64,000 nucleotides of DNA from Gammaproteobacteria bacterium (GCA_026398875.1 JAPLSB010000023.1:1-64000), one strand, 5' to 3'. Counted from the first letter of the stretch, positions 45,483 through 54,759 are shown. The notes: a model not told the origin generated them from the letters alone. Made by a program: numbers and translations.

Positions 45483-46708
45483 GGCGCGGTTCGTGGCAAA
45501 TTTTCCGGGGCCGCTGCGGCGTCATCCGCTTCGCCAACCACCAGCTGGTGATCACGGCGCACGATCGGCCGCGACAACTGCAGGCGCATCGCCGTCTGGC
45601 CCCCGACCCGGTCGAGCAGCGCATCAAGGCGCTGCCGTGCGTCGTCGTCCAGCGCGCGGGCCAGCGCGGCGGCCTGCTCGAAATGCCAGAGCGTTTGCGG
45701 CGCGCTGTTGCGGCGGATCGTGCAGTCGCGCAGCGGATACTCGATCGGGCCGAGCGTCGGGTGCACCAGGCGCCGGCTGCTGACGCTGACCGGCAGTCCG
45801 GCCGCGACGGCTGGCTGCTCGCGCAGCCAGCTTTCGTAGCGCGCCGCGTTGGCCAGCAGCTCTGGTGTCCAGTCGCGGAACAGCAGCGCCAGCACCGGTT
45901 CCAGCGTCGGTGGCAGCTGGTCGTCGTCCGGGAACGCCGGTGGCAAGTCCGGGTACTCGGCGTCGGCAATCGCCGCCAGATTCATTCGTTCGATCCAGCG
46001 TTTCACGTTCGGTGCCCTGAGGCTCATCAACCGCGCCGGTTCCGGATCGCGGCCGAGATGCGCATACAGCGGCGCCATGAAGCCGAAGTCGGCGATGCTC
46101 GGATGGCCGCCGAGCAGATACGGCACTTGCTGGAAATGCAGATCGAGGCACTCAAGCAGGTCGAGATAGGCCGCTTCGATCGCCGGCGCGGTCTCTGGCG
46201 TGCCGCCGATGCTCGGCAGCAGGTTGCCGAAGTAGCCCATCATCGTTGCGCCGGCCGCGTTGCGCGCCTGCCGGTCCGGGCCGAGATAGGCGATGCGGCC
46301 GAACTCGGCCTGCAGGAACGGCAGCTGGGCGCTGCGGTGCGGCTCGGCCCAGCGGTAATGCATCGCCGGCAGCAGCAGATGCTCGGTGCCGTAGGCATCG
46401 AGCAGCCGGGCAATCACGCGTTGTACCGGCGTTGCGGGAATCATCGACGGTGTCGGCAGTGCCCGTTCGAGCGCGTCGATGATCTCGGTCGAATCTTGCA
46501 GGACGGCCCCGTCCGGTGTTTCGACGATCGGTGTCACGGTCAGGCGGACGATCGGCCTGACCCGGCTCTGGAACTCGGGGTGCCCGGTGTAGAACTCGCG
46601 GTAGCGGATGCCTTTCTTGATCAGATAGGCGCGCACCTTGCCGCTGTACAGCGACAGCGCGCCGCCCCATAGCGTGTGGCAGTCGGCAGTTGGCCGGGTA
46701 TCGGTCAT
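45479..46708 (-). CDS. Glutathione S-transferase domain protein, long form
   Basis: 409 residues. The N-terminal thioredoxin-like domain (LYSGKVRAYLIKKGIRYREFY, TVTPIVETPDGAVLQDSTEIIDAL) is followed by an unusually long helical C-terminal region. That region includes VPYLLGGHPSIADFGFMAPLYAHLGRDP and a further 150-residue extension. Longer than standard GSTs (about 200-230). The start is the ATG at 46708. Divergent from an AraC regulator gene. Confidence 0.85.
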   Translation of the reverse strand: MTDTRPTADCHTLWGGALSLYSGKVRAYLIKKGIRYREFYTGHPEFQSRVRPIVRLTVTPIVETPDGAVLQDSTEIIDALERALPTPSMIPATPVQRVIARLLDAYGTEHLLLPAMHYRWAEPHRSAQLPFLQAEFGRIAYLGPDRQARNAAGATMMGYFGNLLPSIGGTPETAPAIEAAYLDLLECLDLHFQQVPYLLGGHPSIADFGFMAPLYAHLGRDPEPARLMSLRAPNVKRWIERMNLAAIADAEYPDLPPAFPDDDQLPPTLEPVLALLFRDWTPELLANAARYESWLREQPAVAAGLPVSVSSRRLVHPTLGPIEYPLRDCTIRRNSAPQTLWHFEQAAALARALDDDARQRLDALLDRVGGQTAMRLQLSRPIVRRDHQLVVGEADDAAAAPENLPRTAP

Positions 46709-46866
46709 GCAAGGTCTCCAGAGGCGTTTCGATGAGGCTGGCGTTGCTGCGGCCGGTTTTGCCAGCAACGCAGTATCAAATGCGCCCGGTGCACCAACCA
46801 TGGGCGAGACGGACGTTTCGTTATCATTTCCGGCCACGCCGCTTCGAATCGAGCCGCCGCCGCGCC

Positions 46867-47904
46867 ATGTCGATTGCCCGCCGTCCGGCCTTGCCGAGCG
46901 AACCGTTCTTCCGTGCCGCCTATGTGCAGCCGCTGCTGGCGCTGCTTCGCGCCCGCAGGATCGATCCCGGTCCGCTGCTTGCCGGGGCCGGTTGCGGCGA
47001 AGGCGATTTCGATGAGCCCGGCACTTCCGTGCCGTTCCTGCGCATCGTGCGGCTGTGCGGGCTGATTCGCCGCGCCCTGCCGGATCCGCTGCTGCCATTG
47101 GCCTGGGGTGCCCGGATGAGCGAGCGCGCCCACGGACTGCCGGGGCTGGCGATGACCACGGCACCGACTGTCGGCGAAGCGATTGCCGTGTTCGCGGCCG
47201 TTGCCGCGCTGCGCAGCACGACCATCCGTTTCGACGTGCAGACCGGGCCGGAGGTCTGTCGACTGACTGCGCAGCCGGTGGTGTCGCTTGGCCCGGAAAG
47301 CGAGTTCATCCTGGTGCCGGTGGCGATGATGGTCAGCGGTCTGCTGAAGCAGGTACTCGGCGAGGCCGCCACGCAGCTGACCGTCGACTTGCCGTTTGCA
47401 GCGCCGTCATGGGCTGATGCGGCCGCTGCGCACTTTGCCTGTCGCCTTCGCTTCGGACAGCCGCAGTTGGCGGTACAGGTCCCCGGAACGCTGCTGGCGC
47501 GCCGCAATCCGCTGGCCGATACGGAAAGCCATGCCGTGGCGATCGCGCAATGCCGGCTCGATCAGTTGCGTCTCGACCGCAGCCTGCGCCAGCGCGTGAC
47601 GCTGCATCTGGCCGAGCACATCGAGTTGGCGCCGACGGCCGCATCGACCGCCGCCATGTTGTGCATCAGCGAACGGACCTTGCGCCGCGAACTGCAGGCG
47701 GAAGGGGTCGGCTTCCGCGAACTGCATGGCGCGATGCGAATCGAGGCGGCTTGCCGGCATCTGGCCGATACGCCGCTGACCGTCGAGCAGATCGCCTGGC
47801 GGCTGGGCTACCGCGAGGCCTCGAACTTCGTGCGCGCCTTCCGGCGCCAGCTTGGCGTGACGCCGCAGCAGTACCGTCGGGCGCGTCGGATGCCGTCCGT
47901 TTAG
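46867..47904 (+). CDS. AraC family transcriptional regulator
   Basis: 345 residues. The N-terminal ligand domain resembles the arabinose-binding-like type (AYVQPLLALLRARRIDPGPLLAGAG, MSERAHGLPGLAMTTAPTVGEA). A C-terminal AraC DNA-binding domain has HTH TAAMLCISERTLRRELQAEG and YREASNFVRAFRRQLGVTPQQYR. It may control the divergent GST-like and enoyl-CoA hydratase pair; this is inference from position. Its stop overlaps the suhB stop from the other strand. Confidence 0.92.
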   Translation: MSIARRPALPSEPFFRAAYVQPLLALLRARRIDPGPLLAGAGCGEGDFDEPGTSVPFLRIVRLCGLIRRALPDPLLPLAWGARMSERAHGLPGLAMTTAPTVGEAIAVFAAVAALRSTTIRFDVQTGPEVCRLTAQPVVSLGPESEFILVPVAMMVSGLLKQVLGEAATQLTVDLPFAAPSWADAAAAHFACRLRFGQPQLAVQVPGTLLARRNPLADTESHAVAIAQCRLDQLRLDRSLRQRVTLHLAEHIELAPTAASTAAMLCISERTLRRELQAEGVGFRELHGAMRIEAACRHLADTPLTVEQIAWRLGYREASNFVRAFRRQLGVTPQQYRRARRMPSV

Positions 47905-48710
47905 AGCGATTCGGCGGCCGGCTCGATCGGCCGCGCCACGCCGCGCAGCGCCTCGGCCAGCTGCGCATGCAGCTTGTGCGGCGCAGCCAGGATGTGGCCG
48001 CTGCTCATCACGTCGCCGCGCGCGTCGTACAGCTCGGTGACGGTGCCGCCGGCTTCCTGCACCAGCACGATGCCGGCCGCCATGTCCCAGGGCTTCAGGC
48101 CCAGTTCGAAGAAGCCGTCGAGACGCCCGGCGGCGACATAGGCCAGATCGAGTGCCGCCGAGCCGGCGCGGCGGATGCCGGCGGAGTTGCCGGCGATCGC
48201 CTTCAGCATCGGCATGTAGGCATCGAGCAGTTCCGGCTTCATCGGCACGCCGGTGCCGATCAGGGCGCTGTCGAGTTCCTTGGCGGTGCTGCCGCGGATC
48301 TTGCGATTGTTCAGCGTGGCACCCGAGCCCTTGGTGGCGCAGTACAGATCCTGCGTGCACGGCGCGTAGATCACGCCGTGCTCGAGCTTGCCGCGCACCT
48401 GGATGCCGATCGACACCGCGAAGTGCGGCAGGCCGTGCAGGAAGTTGGTCGTGCCGTCGAGCGGGTCGATGATCCAGACCACTTCGTTGTTGCCGCTCGC
48501 GCCGCCTTCCTCACCAAGGATCGCGTGCTGCGGGTAGGCCTTGCGAATGATCTTGACGATCTCGGCTTCCGCGCTGCGATCGACCTGGGTGACGAAGTCG
48601 TTGCGGCCCTTGCTTTCGACGGTCAGCTGATCGACGCGATCGAGGCTGCGCATGATGAAGTTGCCGGCGGAGCGGGCAGCACTGACGGCGATATTGACGA
48701 GGGGATGCAT
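47901..48710 (-). CDS. suhB: Inositol-1-monophosphatase SuhB
   Basis: 269-residue magnesium-dependent phosphatase. Motifs: ILGEEGG (metal Glu), WIIDPLDGTTNFLHGLPHFAVSIG (metal Asp pair and loop), and the C-terminal GFFELGLKPWDMAAGIVLVQEAGG. In E. coli SuhB also joins the rRNA antitermination complex. Divergent from trmJ, the same pairing as in E. coli. Confidence 0.95.
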   Translation of the reverse strand: MHPLVNIAVSAARSAGNFIMRSLDRVDQLTVESKGRNDFVTQVDRSAEAEIVKIIRKAYPQHAILGEEGGASGNNEVVWIIDPLDGTTNFLHGLPHFAVSIGIQVRGKLEHGVIYAPCTQDLYCATKGSGATLNNRKIRGSTAKELDSALIGTGVPMKPELLDAYMPMLKAIAGNSAGIRRAGSAALDLAYVAAGRLDGFFELGLKPWDMAAGIVLVQEAGGTVTELYDARGDVMSSGHILAAPHKLHAQLAEALRGVARPIEPAAESL

Positions 48711-48796
48711 GGCGGGGAAGCAGGTCCGGTGAACGAGGTGCGGCGCAAGACTGGCGTCCGCACGATCAAAGCCGGAAACTTCCAGCTTTGCCGTCG

Positions 48797-49606
48797 ATGA
48801 ATCAAGAAGTGGAACTATTATCCCGCATCCGCGTTGTGCTCGTGGCAACCCACCATCCGGGCAACATCGGCTCCGCTGCGCGCGCCATGCGCAACATGGG
48901 CCTGCGTGACCTCGCCCTGGTCACGCCGCACCGCTTTCCAGACCCCGAAGCGACCGCGCTGGCTTCCGGCGCTGACGACATCCTGGCCAATGCGACGATC
49001 CACGAGACGCTGGCCGATGCCGTGGCCGACTGCGAGCACGTGATCGCGACGACTGCCCGCGTGCGCTACGTGTCGATCCCGTTTTCCGAGCCGCGCGAAT
49101 GCGTCGCCCGGCTGGCGGCCGGCCAGCATCCGGGGAAGATCGCGATCGTCTTCGGCCGCGAGCGGATCGGCCTGACCAACGAGGAGCTCGATCACTGCCG
49201 CGAAGCGGTGGCGATCCCGACCGACCCCGAGTTCGGTTCGATGAACCTCGCCGCGGCCGTGCAGATCATGGCCTACGAGCTGCGGCTGGCGGCCGGCGCC
49301 AAGATCCCCGAAATGCCCGAGCACCAGCCGGTGCCGCAGGGCCAGATGGAGCATCTGTACAACCATCTGGAGAAGGTGCTGATCGCGACCAGCTTCATCG
49401 ACCCGGAAGCGCCGCGCTACATCATGCGGCGGATGCGCCGGATGTTCGGCCGCGCGGCACCGGACAGCCACGAGTTCAATATCGTGCGCGGCATCCTGAC
49501 CTCGATCGAGGAAGCGCTGGGCTTGAAGCCCACCAACAAGCGCTTCCCGCATCTGCCGCAGGAGCCGAAGTACCGTCCGCCCGAGGCCGCCGAGCAGCAG
49601 CCGTGA
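48797..49606 (+). CDS. trmJ: tRNA (cytidine/uridine-2'-O-)-methyltransferase TrmJ
   Basis: SPOUT-class methyltransferase that methylates the ribose of residue 32 in tRNAs; 269 residues. Motifs: VLVATHHPGNIGSAARAMRNMGL, KIAIVFGRERIGLTNEEL and PTDPEFGSMNLAAAVQIMAYELR. The ATG at 48797 is preferred to a TTG three codons earlier. Its stop overlaps the GTG of the oxygenase gene. Confidence 0.95.
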   Translation: MNQEVELLSRIRVVLVATHHPGNIGSAARAMRNMGLRDLALVTPHRFPDPEATALASGADDILANATIHETLADAVADCEHVIATTARVRYVSIPFSEPRECVARLAAGQHPGKIAIVFGRERIGLTNEELDHCREAVAIPTDPEFGSMNLAAAVQIMAYELRLAAGAKIPEMPEHQPVPQGQMEHLYNHLEKVLIATSFIDPEAPRYIMRRMRRMFGRAAPDSHEFNIVRGILTSIEEALGLKPTNKRFPHLPQEPKYRPPEAAEQQP

Positions 49607-50535
49607 GCGGCGTCCCGACGCTCGATTTCCGGCGCTGGCACCACGACCGCGCCGCGTTCGTCGCCGAACTCGGTGCGGCCTACCGCGAATACGGCTTCTG
49701 CGGCATCCGCCATCACGGTATTCCGCAGGGGCTGATCGACGATGCCTACGCGGTGTTCCAGCAATTCTTCGCGTTGCCGGAAGCGGTCAAGCGGCAGTAC
49801 GCCGCAGGCCCTGGCGGCACCCGCGGCCTGACGCCGTTCAAGGTCGAAACGGCGAAAGGTGCGGCACTGCCGGACCTCAAGGAGTTCTGGCACATCGGCC
49901 GCGAAATCGCGCGTGATTCGAAGTACGCCGCGATCATGGCACCGAACCTGTGGCCGGCCGAAGTGCCCGGTTTCAGGGCCTGTGGCTATGCGCTTTATGA
50001 AGCGCTCGGTGAACTCGGTCGGCAGGTGCTGGCGGCGCTGGCGCTGAACCTCGGCCTGCAGGAAGGCTGGTTCGACGACAAGATCGACCACGGCAACTCG
50101 ATCCTGCGGGCGATCCACTATCCGCCGATCACCTCGGCCGACATCCCGAACGTTCGCGCCGGCGCCCACGAGGACATCAACCTGATCACGCTGCTGGTCG
50201 GCGCCAGCGAAGGCGGGCTGGAAGTGCTGACCCGTCGCGGCGAATGGCTGCCGATCACCACCGATGGCGACACCATCGTCGTCAACATCGGCGACATGCT
50301 GCAGCGGCTCACCAACCACGTATACCCATCGACGACGCACCGGGTGGTCAATCCGCAAGGTGACGCCGCGCGCCGCGCGCGCTACTCGATCCCGTTCTTC
50401 CTGCACCTGAATCCGGACGTGCTGATCGACGTGCTGCCGTCGTGCATCACGCCGGACAACCCGAAGCGATATCCGACGCCGATCACCGCGAACGACTACC
50501 TCTGGGAGCGGCTGCGGGAGATCAAGCTGGGCTGA
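49603..50535 (+). CDS. 2-oxoglutarate/Fe(II)-dependent oxygenase, isopenicillin N synthase family
   Basis: 310 residues. N-terminal DIOX_N domain (YREYGFCGIRHHGIPQGLIDDAYAV) and C-terminal 2OG-Fe(II) domain. The iron triad is His189-x-Asp191 (AHEDINLIT) and His246 (STTHRVV), and RYSIPFF supplies the co-substrate Arg-x-Ser. The GTG start at 49603 overlaps the trmJ stop. The substrate is unknown. The position after trmJ is where iscR lies in E. coli. Confidence 0.9.
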   Translation: MSGVPTLDFRRWHHDRAAFVAELGAAYREYGFCGIRHHGIPQGLIDDAYAVFQQFFALPEAVKRQYAAGPGGTRGLTPFKVETAKGAALPDLKEFWHIGREIARDSKYAAIMAPNLWPAEVPGFRACGYALYEALGELGRQVLAALALNLGLQEGWFDDKIDHGNSILRAIHYPPITSADIPNVRAGAHEDINLITLLVGASEGGLEVLTRRGEWLPITTDGDTIVVNIGDMLQRLTNHVYPSTTHRVVNPQGDAARRARYSIPFFLHLNPDVLIDVLPSCITPDNPKRYPTPITANDYLWERLREIKLG

Positions 50536-50547
50536 GCTGCTGGAAGC

Positions 50548-50728
50548 CCCGATCTCGCTCGGAGAGCGCTTGGGATGGCACAGGCCCGGGCACAAAGACA
50601 CAAAGGGGAAAAGCAAGGACGCGAAGAAAAGCTTTCGGCGGTTTTTCTTCGTGCCCTTGCCGTTGCTGTTCTTGGTGCCTTTGTGTCCTGGAGGCTTGTA
50701 CTTCTTCGTTCTCTGCTTGTTTTAACGT
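50548..50728. repeat. Hairpin repeat unit, copy 1
   Basis: First of three direct copies (period 181-183 bases). It begins CCCGATCTCGCTCGGAGAG and contains GCACAAAGACACAAAGGGG on the left. On the right lies a near-complementary arm, TTCTTGGTGCCTTTGTGTCC, so the unit can fold into a long imperfect hairpin. Base composition is visibly poorer in GC than in neighbouring genes. No protein is encoded. Confidence 0.85.
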
Positions 50729-50911
50729 CCCGACGTTGCTTGGAGAGCGCTTGGAACATCACAGGCCCGGGGCACAAAGGCACAAAGGGGAAAAGCAAGG
50801 ACGCGAAGAAAAGCGTTCGGCAGTTTTACTTTGTGATCTTGCCGTTGCCGTTCTTCGTGCCTTTGTGCTCCGGAGGCTTTTGCTTCTCCGTTCTCTGCTT
50901 GTTTTCAGAGT
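50729..50911. repeat. Hairpin repeat unit, copy 2
   Basis: Second copy, most divergent at its start (CCCGACGTTGCTTGGAGAG) and in the loop (GCAGTTTTACTTTGTGATC). It keeps the GCACAAAGGCACAAAGGGG left arm and the TTCTTCGTGCCTTTGTGCTC right arm. Confidence 0.85.
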
Positions 50912-51080
50912 CCCGATCTCGCTCGGAGAGCGCTTGCGACAGCACAGGCCCAGAGCACAAAGGCACAAAGGGGAAAAGCAAGGACGCGAAGAAAGCTTTC
51001 GGCGGTTTTTCTTCGTGCCCTTGCCGTTGCTGTTCTTCGTGCCTTTGTGCTCCGGGGGCTTTTGTTTGCCGTCCTCCGTG
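50912..51080. repeat. Hairpin repeat unit, copy 3
   Basis: Third copy, starting CCCGATCTCGCTCGGAGAG like copy 1 and ending about 45 bases before the cysteine desulfurase start. The arms are conserved. Together the three copies fill almost the whole 591-base gap between the oxygenase and desulfurase genes. Confidence 0.85.
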
Positions 51081-51126
51081 TTCGCTCGCGTGAAAATCGA
51101 AAGGGGGCAGCGACTAAACTCCGCAC

Positions 51127-52260
51127 ATGCCGATCTACCTCGATCACAACGCCACCACGCCGCTTGATCCGCGGGTGCTGGACGCGATGCTGCCGTATCT
51201 CACCGGGCCGTATGGCAATGCGTCCAGCGTGCATCGCTACGGCCGGGCTGCGCGCGATGCCATCGAGGCGGCGCGGGTTCAGGTCGCCGCACTGGTCGGT
51301 GCAGAAGCTTCCGAGGTGACCTTCACCAGCGGCGCCACCGAATCGAACAACCTGGCGCTGAAAGGCCTGACCGAAGGCCGAGTACCGAGCCGCGTGCTGT
51401 ATGGCGCCACCGAGCACCCGGCGATCCTCGAAGCCGCCGAATCGCTGCGCCCGCATGGCTGGGGTGTGGAAACCATCGCCATCGACCGTGCCGGCATCGT
51501 TGACTGGCCGGCGTTCGAAGCGCAGCTGGCGCGTGGCCCGGTTCGGGTCGCGGCACTGATGCTGGCCAACAACGAGACCGGCGTGATTCAGGACTGCGCC
51601 CGCGCGGCGCGGCTGGTTCACGACGCCGGCGGCCTGTTGCATGTCGATGCCGTGCAGGCCGGCGGCAAGCTGGCGTTCGCCTTCGCCGCCACCGGTGCCG
51701 ACCTGATGGGCCTGTCGGCGCACAAGCTGTATGGCCCGAAGGGCGTTGGTGCGCTGATCGTGAAATCGCACGTCGAACTGCTGACGCAGCTGCACGGCGG
51801 CGGGCAGGAGCGCGGCCTGCGCGGTGGTACCGAAAACCTGGCGGCGATCGTCGGCTTCGGTGCGGCCTGCGAGCTGGCGGCGGCGGAAGTCGGGCAGCGC
51901 ATCGACCGCTGGACCGTGTTGCGCGCGCGGCTCGAAGCCGGCCTGCGCGCGCTGCCCGGCATCACGATTTTCGGCGACGGCAGCCCGCGGCTGGCTAACA
52001 CCGTGCAGTGCGGCGTCGCTGGCTGGGAAGGCGAGGCGCTGCTGATGGCGCTCGATCGCAAGGGCATTGCCGTGTCGAGCGGCTCGGCCTGCGCGTCCGG
52101 CACCGGCGAGCCGAGCCATGTGCTGATCGGCATGGGCTGGGAACGCGACACGGCGTTTTCGGCGATCCGCATCAGCCTTGGTGTCGCCACCACCGAAACC
52201 GAGATCGACCGCTTTCTTGCCGTGCTCGCCGACCTGCGCGCGCAGGCGGTGGCGGCATGA
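51127..52260 (+). CDS. Cysteine desulfurase (NifS/IscS type), copy 1
   Basis: PLP enzyme, 377 residues, that takes sulfur from cysteine for iron-sulfur clusters or thio-modification. Motifs: YLDHNATTPLD, TSGATESNNLALKG, HVDAVQAGGKL, PLP-Lys in LSAHKLYGPKG, and the persulfide Cys in SSGSACASG. It overlaps a second desulfurase gene by ATGA. The two are paralogues, clearly related but far from identical. Confidence 0.93.
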   Translation: MPIYLDHNATTPLDPRVLDAMLPYLTGPYGNASSVHRYGRAARDAIEAARVQVAALVGAEASEVTFTSGATESNNLALKGLTEGRVPSRVLYGATEHPAILEAAESLRPHGWGVETIAIDRAGIVDWPAFEAQLARGPVRVAALMLANNETGVIQDCARAARLVHDAGGLLHVDAVQAGGKLAFAFAATGADLMGLSAHKLYGPKGVGALIVKSHVELLTQLHGGGQERGLRGGTENLAAIVGFGAACELAAAEVGQRIDRWTVLRARLEAGLRALPGITIFGDGSPRLANTVQCGVAGWEGEALLMALDRKGIAVSSGSACASGTGEPSHVLIGMGWERDTAFSAIRISLGVATTETEIDRFLAVLADLRAQAVAA

Positions 52261-53435
52261 TTTACCTCGATTACGCGGCGACCACGCCGATCGACGAAGC
52301 GGTGTTCGACGCGATGCTGCCGTACCTGAAGCCTGACGGGCTGCATGGCAATCCGGCGTCGACGCACGGCCCGGGCTTCAAGGCGCGGGCGGCAGTGGAG
52401 ACCGCGCGCCAGCAGGTTGCCGCGCTGATCGGGGCCGAGGCCAGCGAGATCATCTGGACTTCCGGCGCCACCGAATCGAACAACCTGGCGATCAAGGGCG
52501 CGCTGGAGTTCCGCGGCTTTCCGAAGAACGGCAAGCCGGTGCACATCGTCACCTCGAAAACCGAGCACAAGTGCGTGCTCGATACCTGCCGGCAGCTGGA
52601 AACGCTCGGCGCGCGAGTCAGCTACCTGAAGCCGGACGGGCAGGGCCGAATGACGCCGGAAGCGGTACTTGCGGCGATCACGCCGGATACCGTGCTGGTG
52701 TCGCTGATGTGGGTCAACAACGAGATCGGCACCGTCAACGACATCGAGCAGCTGGCGCCACGCTTGCGCGAGCGCGGCGTGATGCTGCATGTCGATGCCG
52801 CGCAGGCGGCCGGCAAACTGGCGATCGATCTGAAGACCGTGGCGGTCGACCTGCTGAGCCTGTCGGCGCACAAGCTCTATGGCCCGAAAGGCGTCGGCGC
52901 GCTGTACGTGCGGCGCAAGCCCCGCGCGCGGCTGAGTCCCCAGATGCACGGCGGCGGTCACGAGCAGGGCATGCGTTCGGGAACGCTGGCGACGCATCAG
53001 GTGGTCGGCATGGGCGCGGCCTGCGCACTGGCAGCTGCACGCTTCGATGCCGATGTCGCGCACTGGCGCGGCCTGCGCGATGCGCTGTGGGCGCGTCTGC
53101 AGACGATTCCCGGCGTGCTGCGCAATGGCCCGACCGACGGCGATCGGGCCGCGCCGCACTTGCTGAATCTGAGCTTCCCGGGGGTCGAGGGCGAGTCGCT
53201 GCGGGCGTCTCTCGGCGGCATCGCGGTGTCGAGCGGTTCGGCCTGCTCGTCGGCGACGGCCGAGCCTTCGTACGTGCTGCGCGCGCTCGGCCGCGATGAC
53301 GAAACCGCCAATGCGTCCTTGCGCTTCTCGTTCGGCCGCCGCACCACGGCGGCCGAGATCGAACAGGTGGCCGACACGGTGATCGCGCAGGTCGCCTGGC
53401 TGCGTGAACTGTCGCCGCTGCCGAGGAACGGGTGA
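52257..53435 (+). CDS. iscS: Cysteine desulfurase (IscS type), copy 2
   Basis: 392 residues. The same fold as copy 1 with motifs IYLDYAATTPID, TSGATESNNLAIKG, HVDAAQAAGKL, LSAHKLYGPKG and VSSGSACSSATAEPS (active Cys). More like classical IscS in its start and active-site loop than copy 1. The start overlaps copy 1 by ATGA; it is followed directly by the scaffold gene. Probably the main sulfur donor of this locus. Confidence 0.93.
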   Translation: MIYLDYAATTPIDEAVFDAMLPYLKPDGLHGNPASTHGPGFKARAAVETARQQVAALIGAEASEIIWTSGATESNNLAIKGALEFRGFPKNGKPVHIVTSKTEHKCVLDTCRQLETLGARVSYLKPDGQGRMTPEAVLAAITPDTVLVSLMWVNNEIGTVNDIEQLAPRLRERGVMLHVDAAQAAGKLAIDLKTVAVDLLSLSAHKLYGPKGVGALYVRRKPRARLSPQMHGGGHEQGMRSGTLATHQVVGMGAACALAAARFDADVAHWRGLRDALWARLQTIPGVLRNGPTDGDRAAPHLLNLSFPGVEGESLRASLGGIAVSSGSACSSATAEPSYVLRALGRDDETANASLRFSFGRRTTAAEIEQVADTVIAQVAWLRELSPLPRNG

Positions 53436-53839
53436 TGACCGAGACCGACGATGGCAACGCTTTCGGCTACGCCCCGGAAATCTGGCGGCTGTTCCGCAAT
53501 GCGCCGAATGCCGGCGCTTTTCCGGATGGAACACCCGGCGTGGTCAGTGCTGAAGCCGGCACGCCGGCCGCGCGTTCGGTGCTGCGGCTGGCGCTGCGCT
53601 TCGATGGCGCGCGGGTGATCGACGGCCGCTTCCAGGCCTACGGCTGCCCGGCATCGATCGCCGTCGGCGCCTGGATCGCCGGCTGGGCATCGGGCCGGCA
53701 TGTCGACGATCTGCGCCTACTGAAGGCAGCGCATCTGCGCGAAGCGCTTGAAATTCCGGAAGATCGTGCACACTGTGCCCTGCTCGGGGAGGACGCGCTT
53801 CGCGCGGTGCTGAGCCGATACCAGGAGCATCAAGCATGA
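53435..53839 (+). CDS. IscU/NifU-like iron-sulfur scaffold, degenerate
   Basis: 134 residues aligning along the whole Isc[23 protein letters not shown]-like [13 protein letters not shown], and [10 protein letters not shown]. Two of the three IscU cysteines remain (Cys71, Cys114). The first Cys and the neighbouring Asp of the usual ACGD are replaced (GTPAARSVL, Ala46/Ser48). It may therefore not assemble clusters in the standard way. The ATG at 53435 overlaps the desulfurase stop (TGATG); a GTG one codon earlier is also possible. Confidence 0.82.
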   Translation: MTETDDGNAFGYAPEIWRLFRNAPNAGAFPDGTPGVVSAEAGTPAARSVLRLALRFDGARVIDGRFQAYGCPASIAVGAWIAGWASGRHVDDLRLLKAAHLREALEIPEDRAHCALLGEDALRAVLSRYQEHQA

Positions 53840-54162
53840 GCATCGAACTGACGGAAAGCGCGGCAAAACGCATCCAGGCGCAGATCGCCAAGCGCGGCAA
53901 GGGCTACGGCCTGCGCATCGCGGTGAAGAAGTCCGGCTGCTCCGGCTATGCCTATGTGCTCGATTACGCCGAGGCCCCGGGTGCCGACGACGAAGTCTTC
54001 GACGCCCACGGCGCCAAGGTCGTGGTGGCGAAGGAGCACCTGTCGTTCCTCGACGGCCTGACGCTCGATTTCCAGCGCGAAGGGCTGAACGAAGCGTTCA
54101 AGTTCCGCAATCCGAACGTCACCGGCGAGTGCGGCTGCGGCGAGAGCTTTGCCGTCGGCTGA
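53836..54162 (+). CDS. iscA: Iron-sulfur cluster assembly protein, IscA/HesB family
   Basis: 108-residue A-type carrier. The three conserved Cys are present: [14 protein letters not shown] and the C-terminal [10 protein letters not shown]. Start overlaps the scaffold gene by ATGA. Together the four genes form an isc-like operon, with no iscR, hscB, hscA or fdx beside it. Confidence 0.93.
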   Translation: MSIELTESAAKRIQAQIAKRGKGYGLRIAVKKSGCSGYAYVLDYAEAPGADDEVFDAHGAKVVVAKEHLSFLDGLTLDFQREGLNEAFKFRNPNVTGECGCGESFAVG

Positions 54163-54301
54163 GCCGTCCGCGTCGCCGCTGCGCTGACTTGCTGCACCGC
54201 CGCAGATTGCCGGGTTTGCGCGCAACCCGTTAACATTCCGTGTTTTTCCGCCCCCGGATGCTCCGCGGGCATCGTCTACACCTACACACGGAAACATCAT
54301 C

Positions 54302-54733
54302 ATGGCGGTTGAACGCACCCTTTCGATCATCAAGCCCGACGCCGTTGCCAAGAACGTCATCGGCGGCATCTACACGCGCTTCGAAGCAGCCGGCCTGCGC
54401 ATCGTCGCCGCCCGCATGCAGCACCTGTCGCGCGAAGAGGCCGAAGGCTTCTACGCGGTGCACAGCGCCCGTCCGTTCTTCAAGGATCTGGTCAGCTTCA
54501 TGATTTCCGGCCCGGTCATCATCCAGGTGCTGGAAGGCGAGGACGCGGTTGCCAAGCACCGCGACATCATGGGCGCCACCGATCCGAAGAAGGCCGCTCC
54601 GGGCACGATCCGTGCGGACTTCGCCGACTCGATCGACGAGAACGCCGTCCATGGCTCGGACAGCCTGGAAAACGCCGCTCGCGAGATCAGCTACTTCTTC
54701 CGCACCATCGAACTCGCGCCGCGCACGCGCTGA
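54302..54733 (+). CDS. ndk: Nucleoside diphosphate kinase
   Basis: 143 residues, normal length. Transfers the terminal phosphate between nucleoside triphosphates and diphosphates. Motifs: [18 protein letters not shown], and the phospho-His117 in NAVHGSDS. It opens the ndk-rlmN-pilF-rodZ-hisS series; 139 bases separate it from iscA, a region with a short CGGGTT/AACCCG hairpin just before it. Confidence 0.97.
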   Translation: MAVERTLSIIKPDAVAKNVIGGIYTRFEAAGLRIVAARMQHLSREEAEGFYAVHSARPFFKDLVSFMISGPVIIQVLEGEDAVAKHRDIMGATDPKKAAPGTIRADFADSIDENAVHGSDSLENAAREISYFFRTIELAPRTR

Positions 54734-54759
54734 GCCGATTGCGGCAACCAGGGTGACGC

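Noticed and set aside
50548..51080. CRISPR array
   Set aside because: Repeats are about 180 bases and nearly contiguous, with no short regular spacers and no cas genes.
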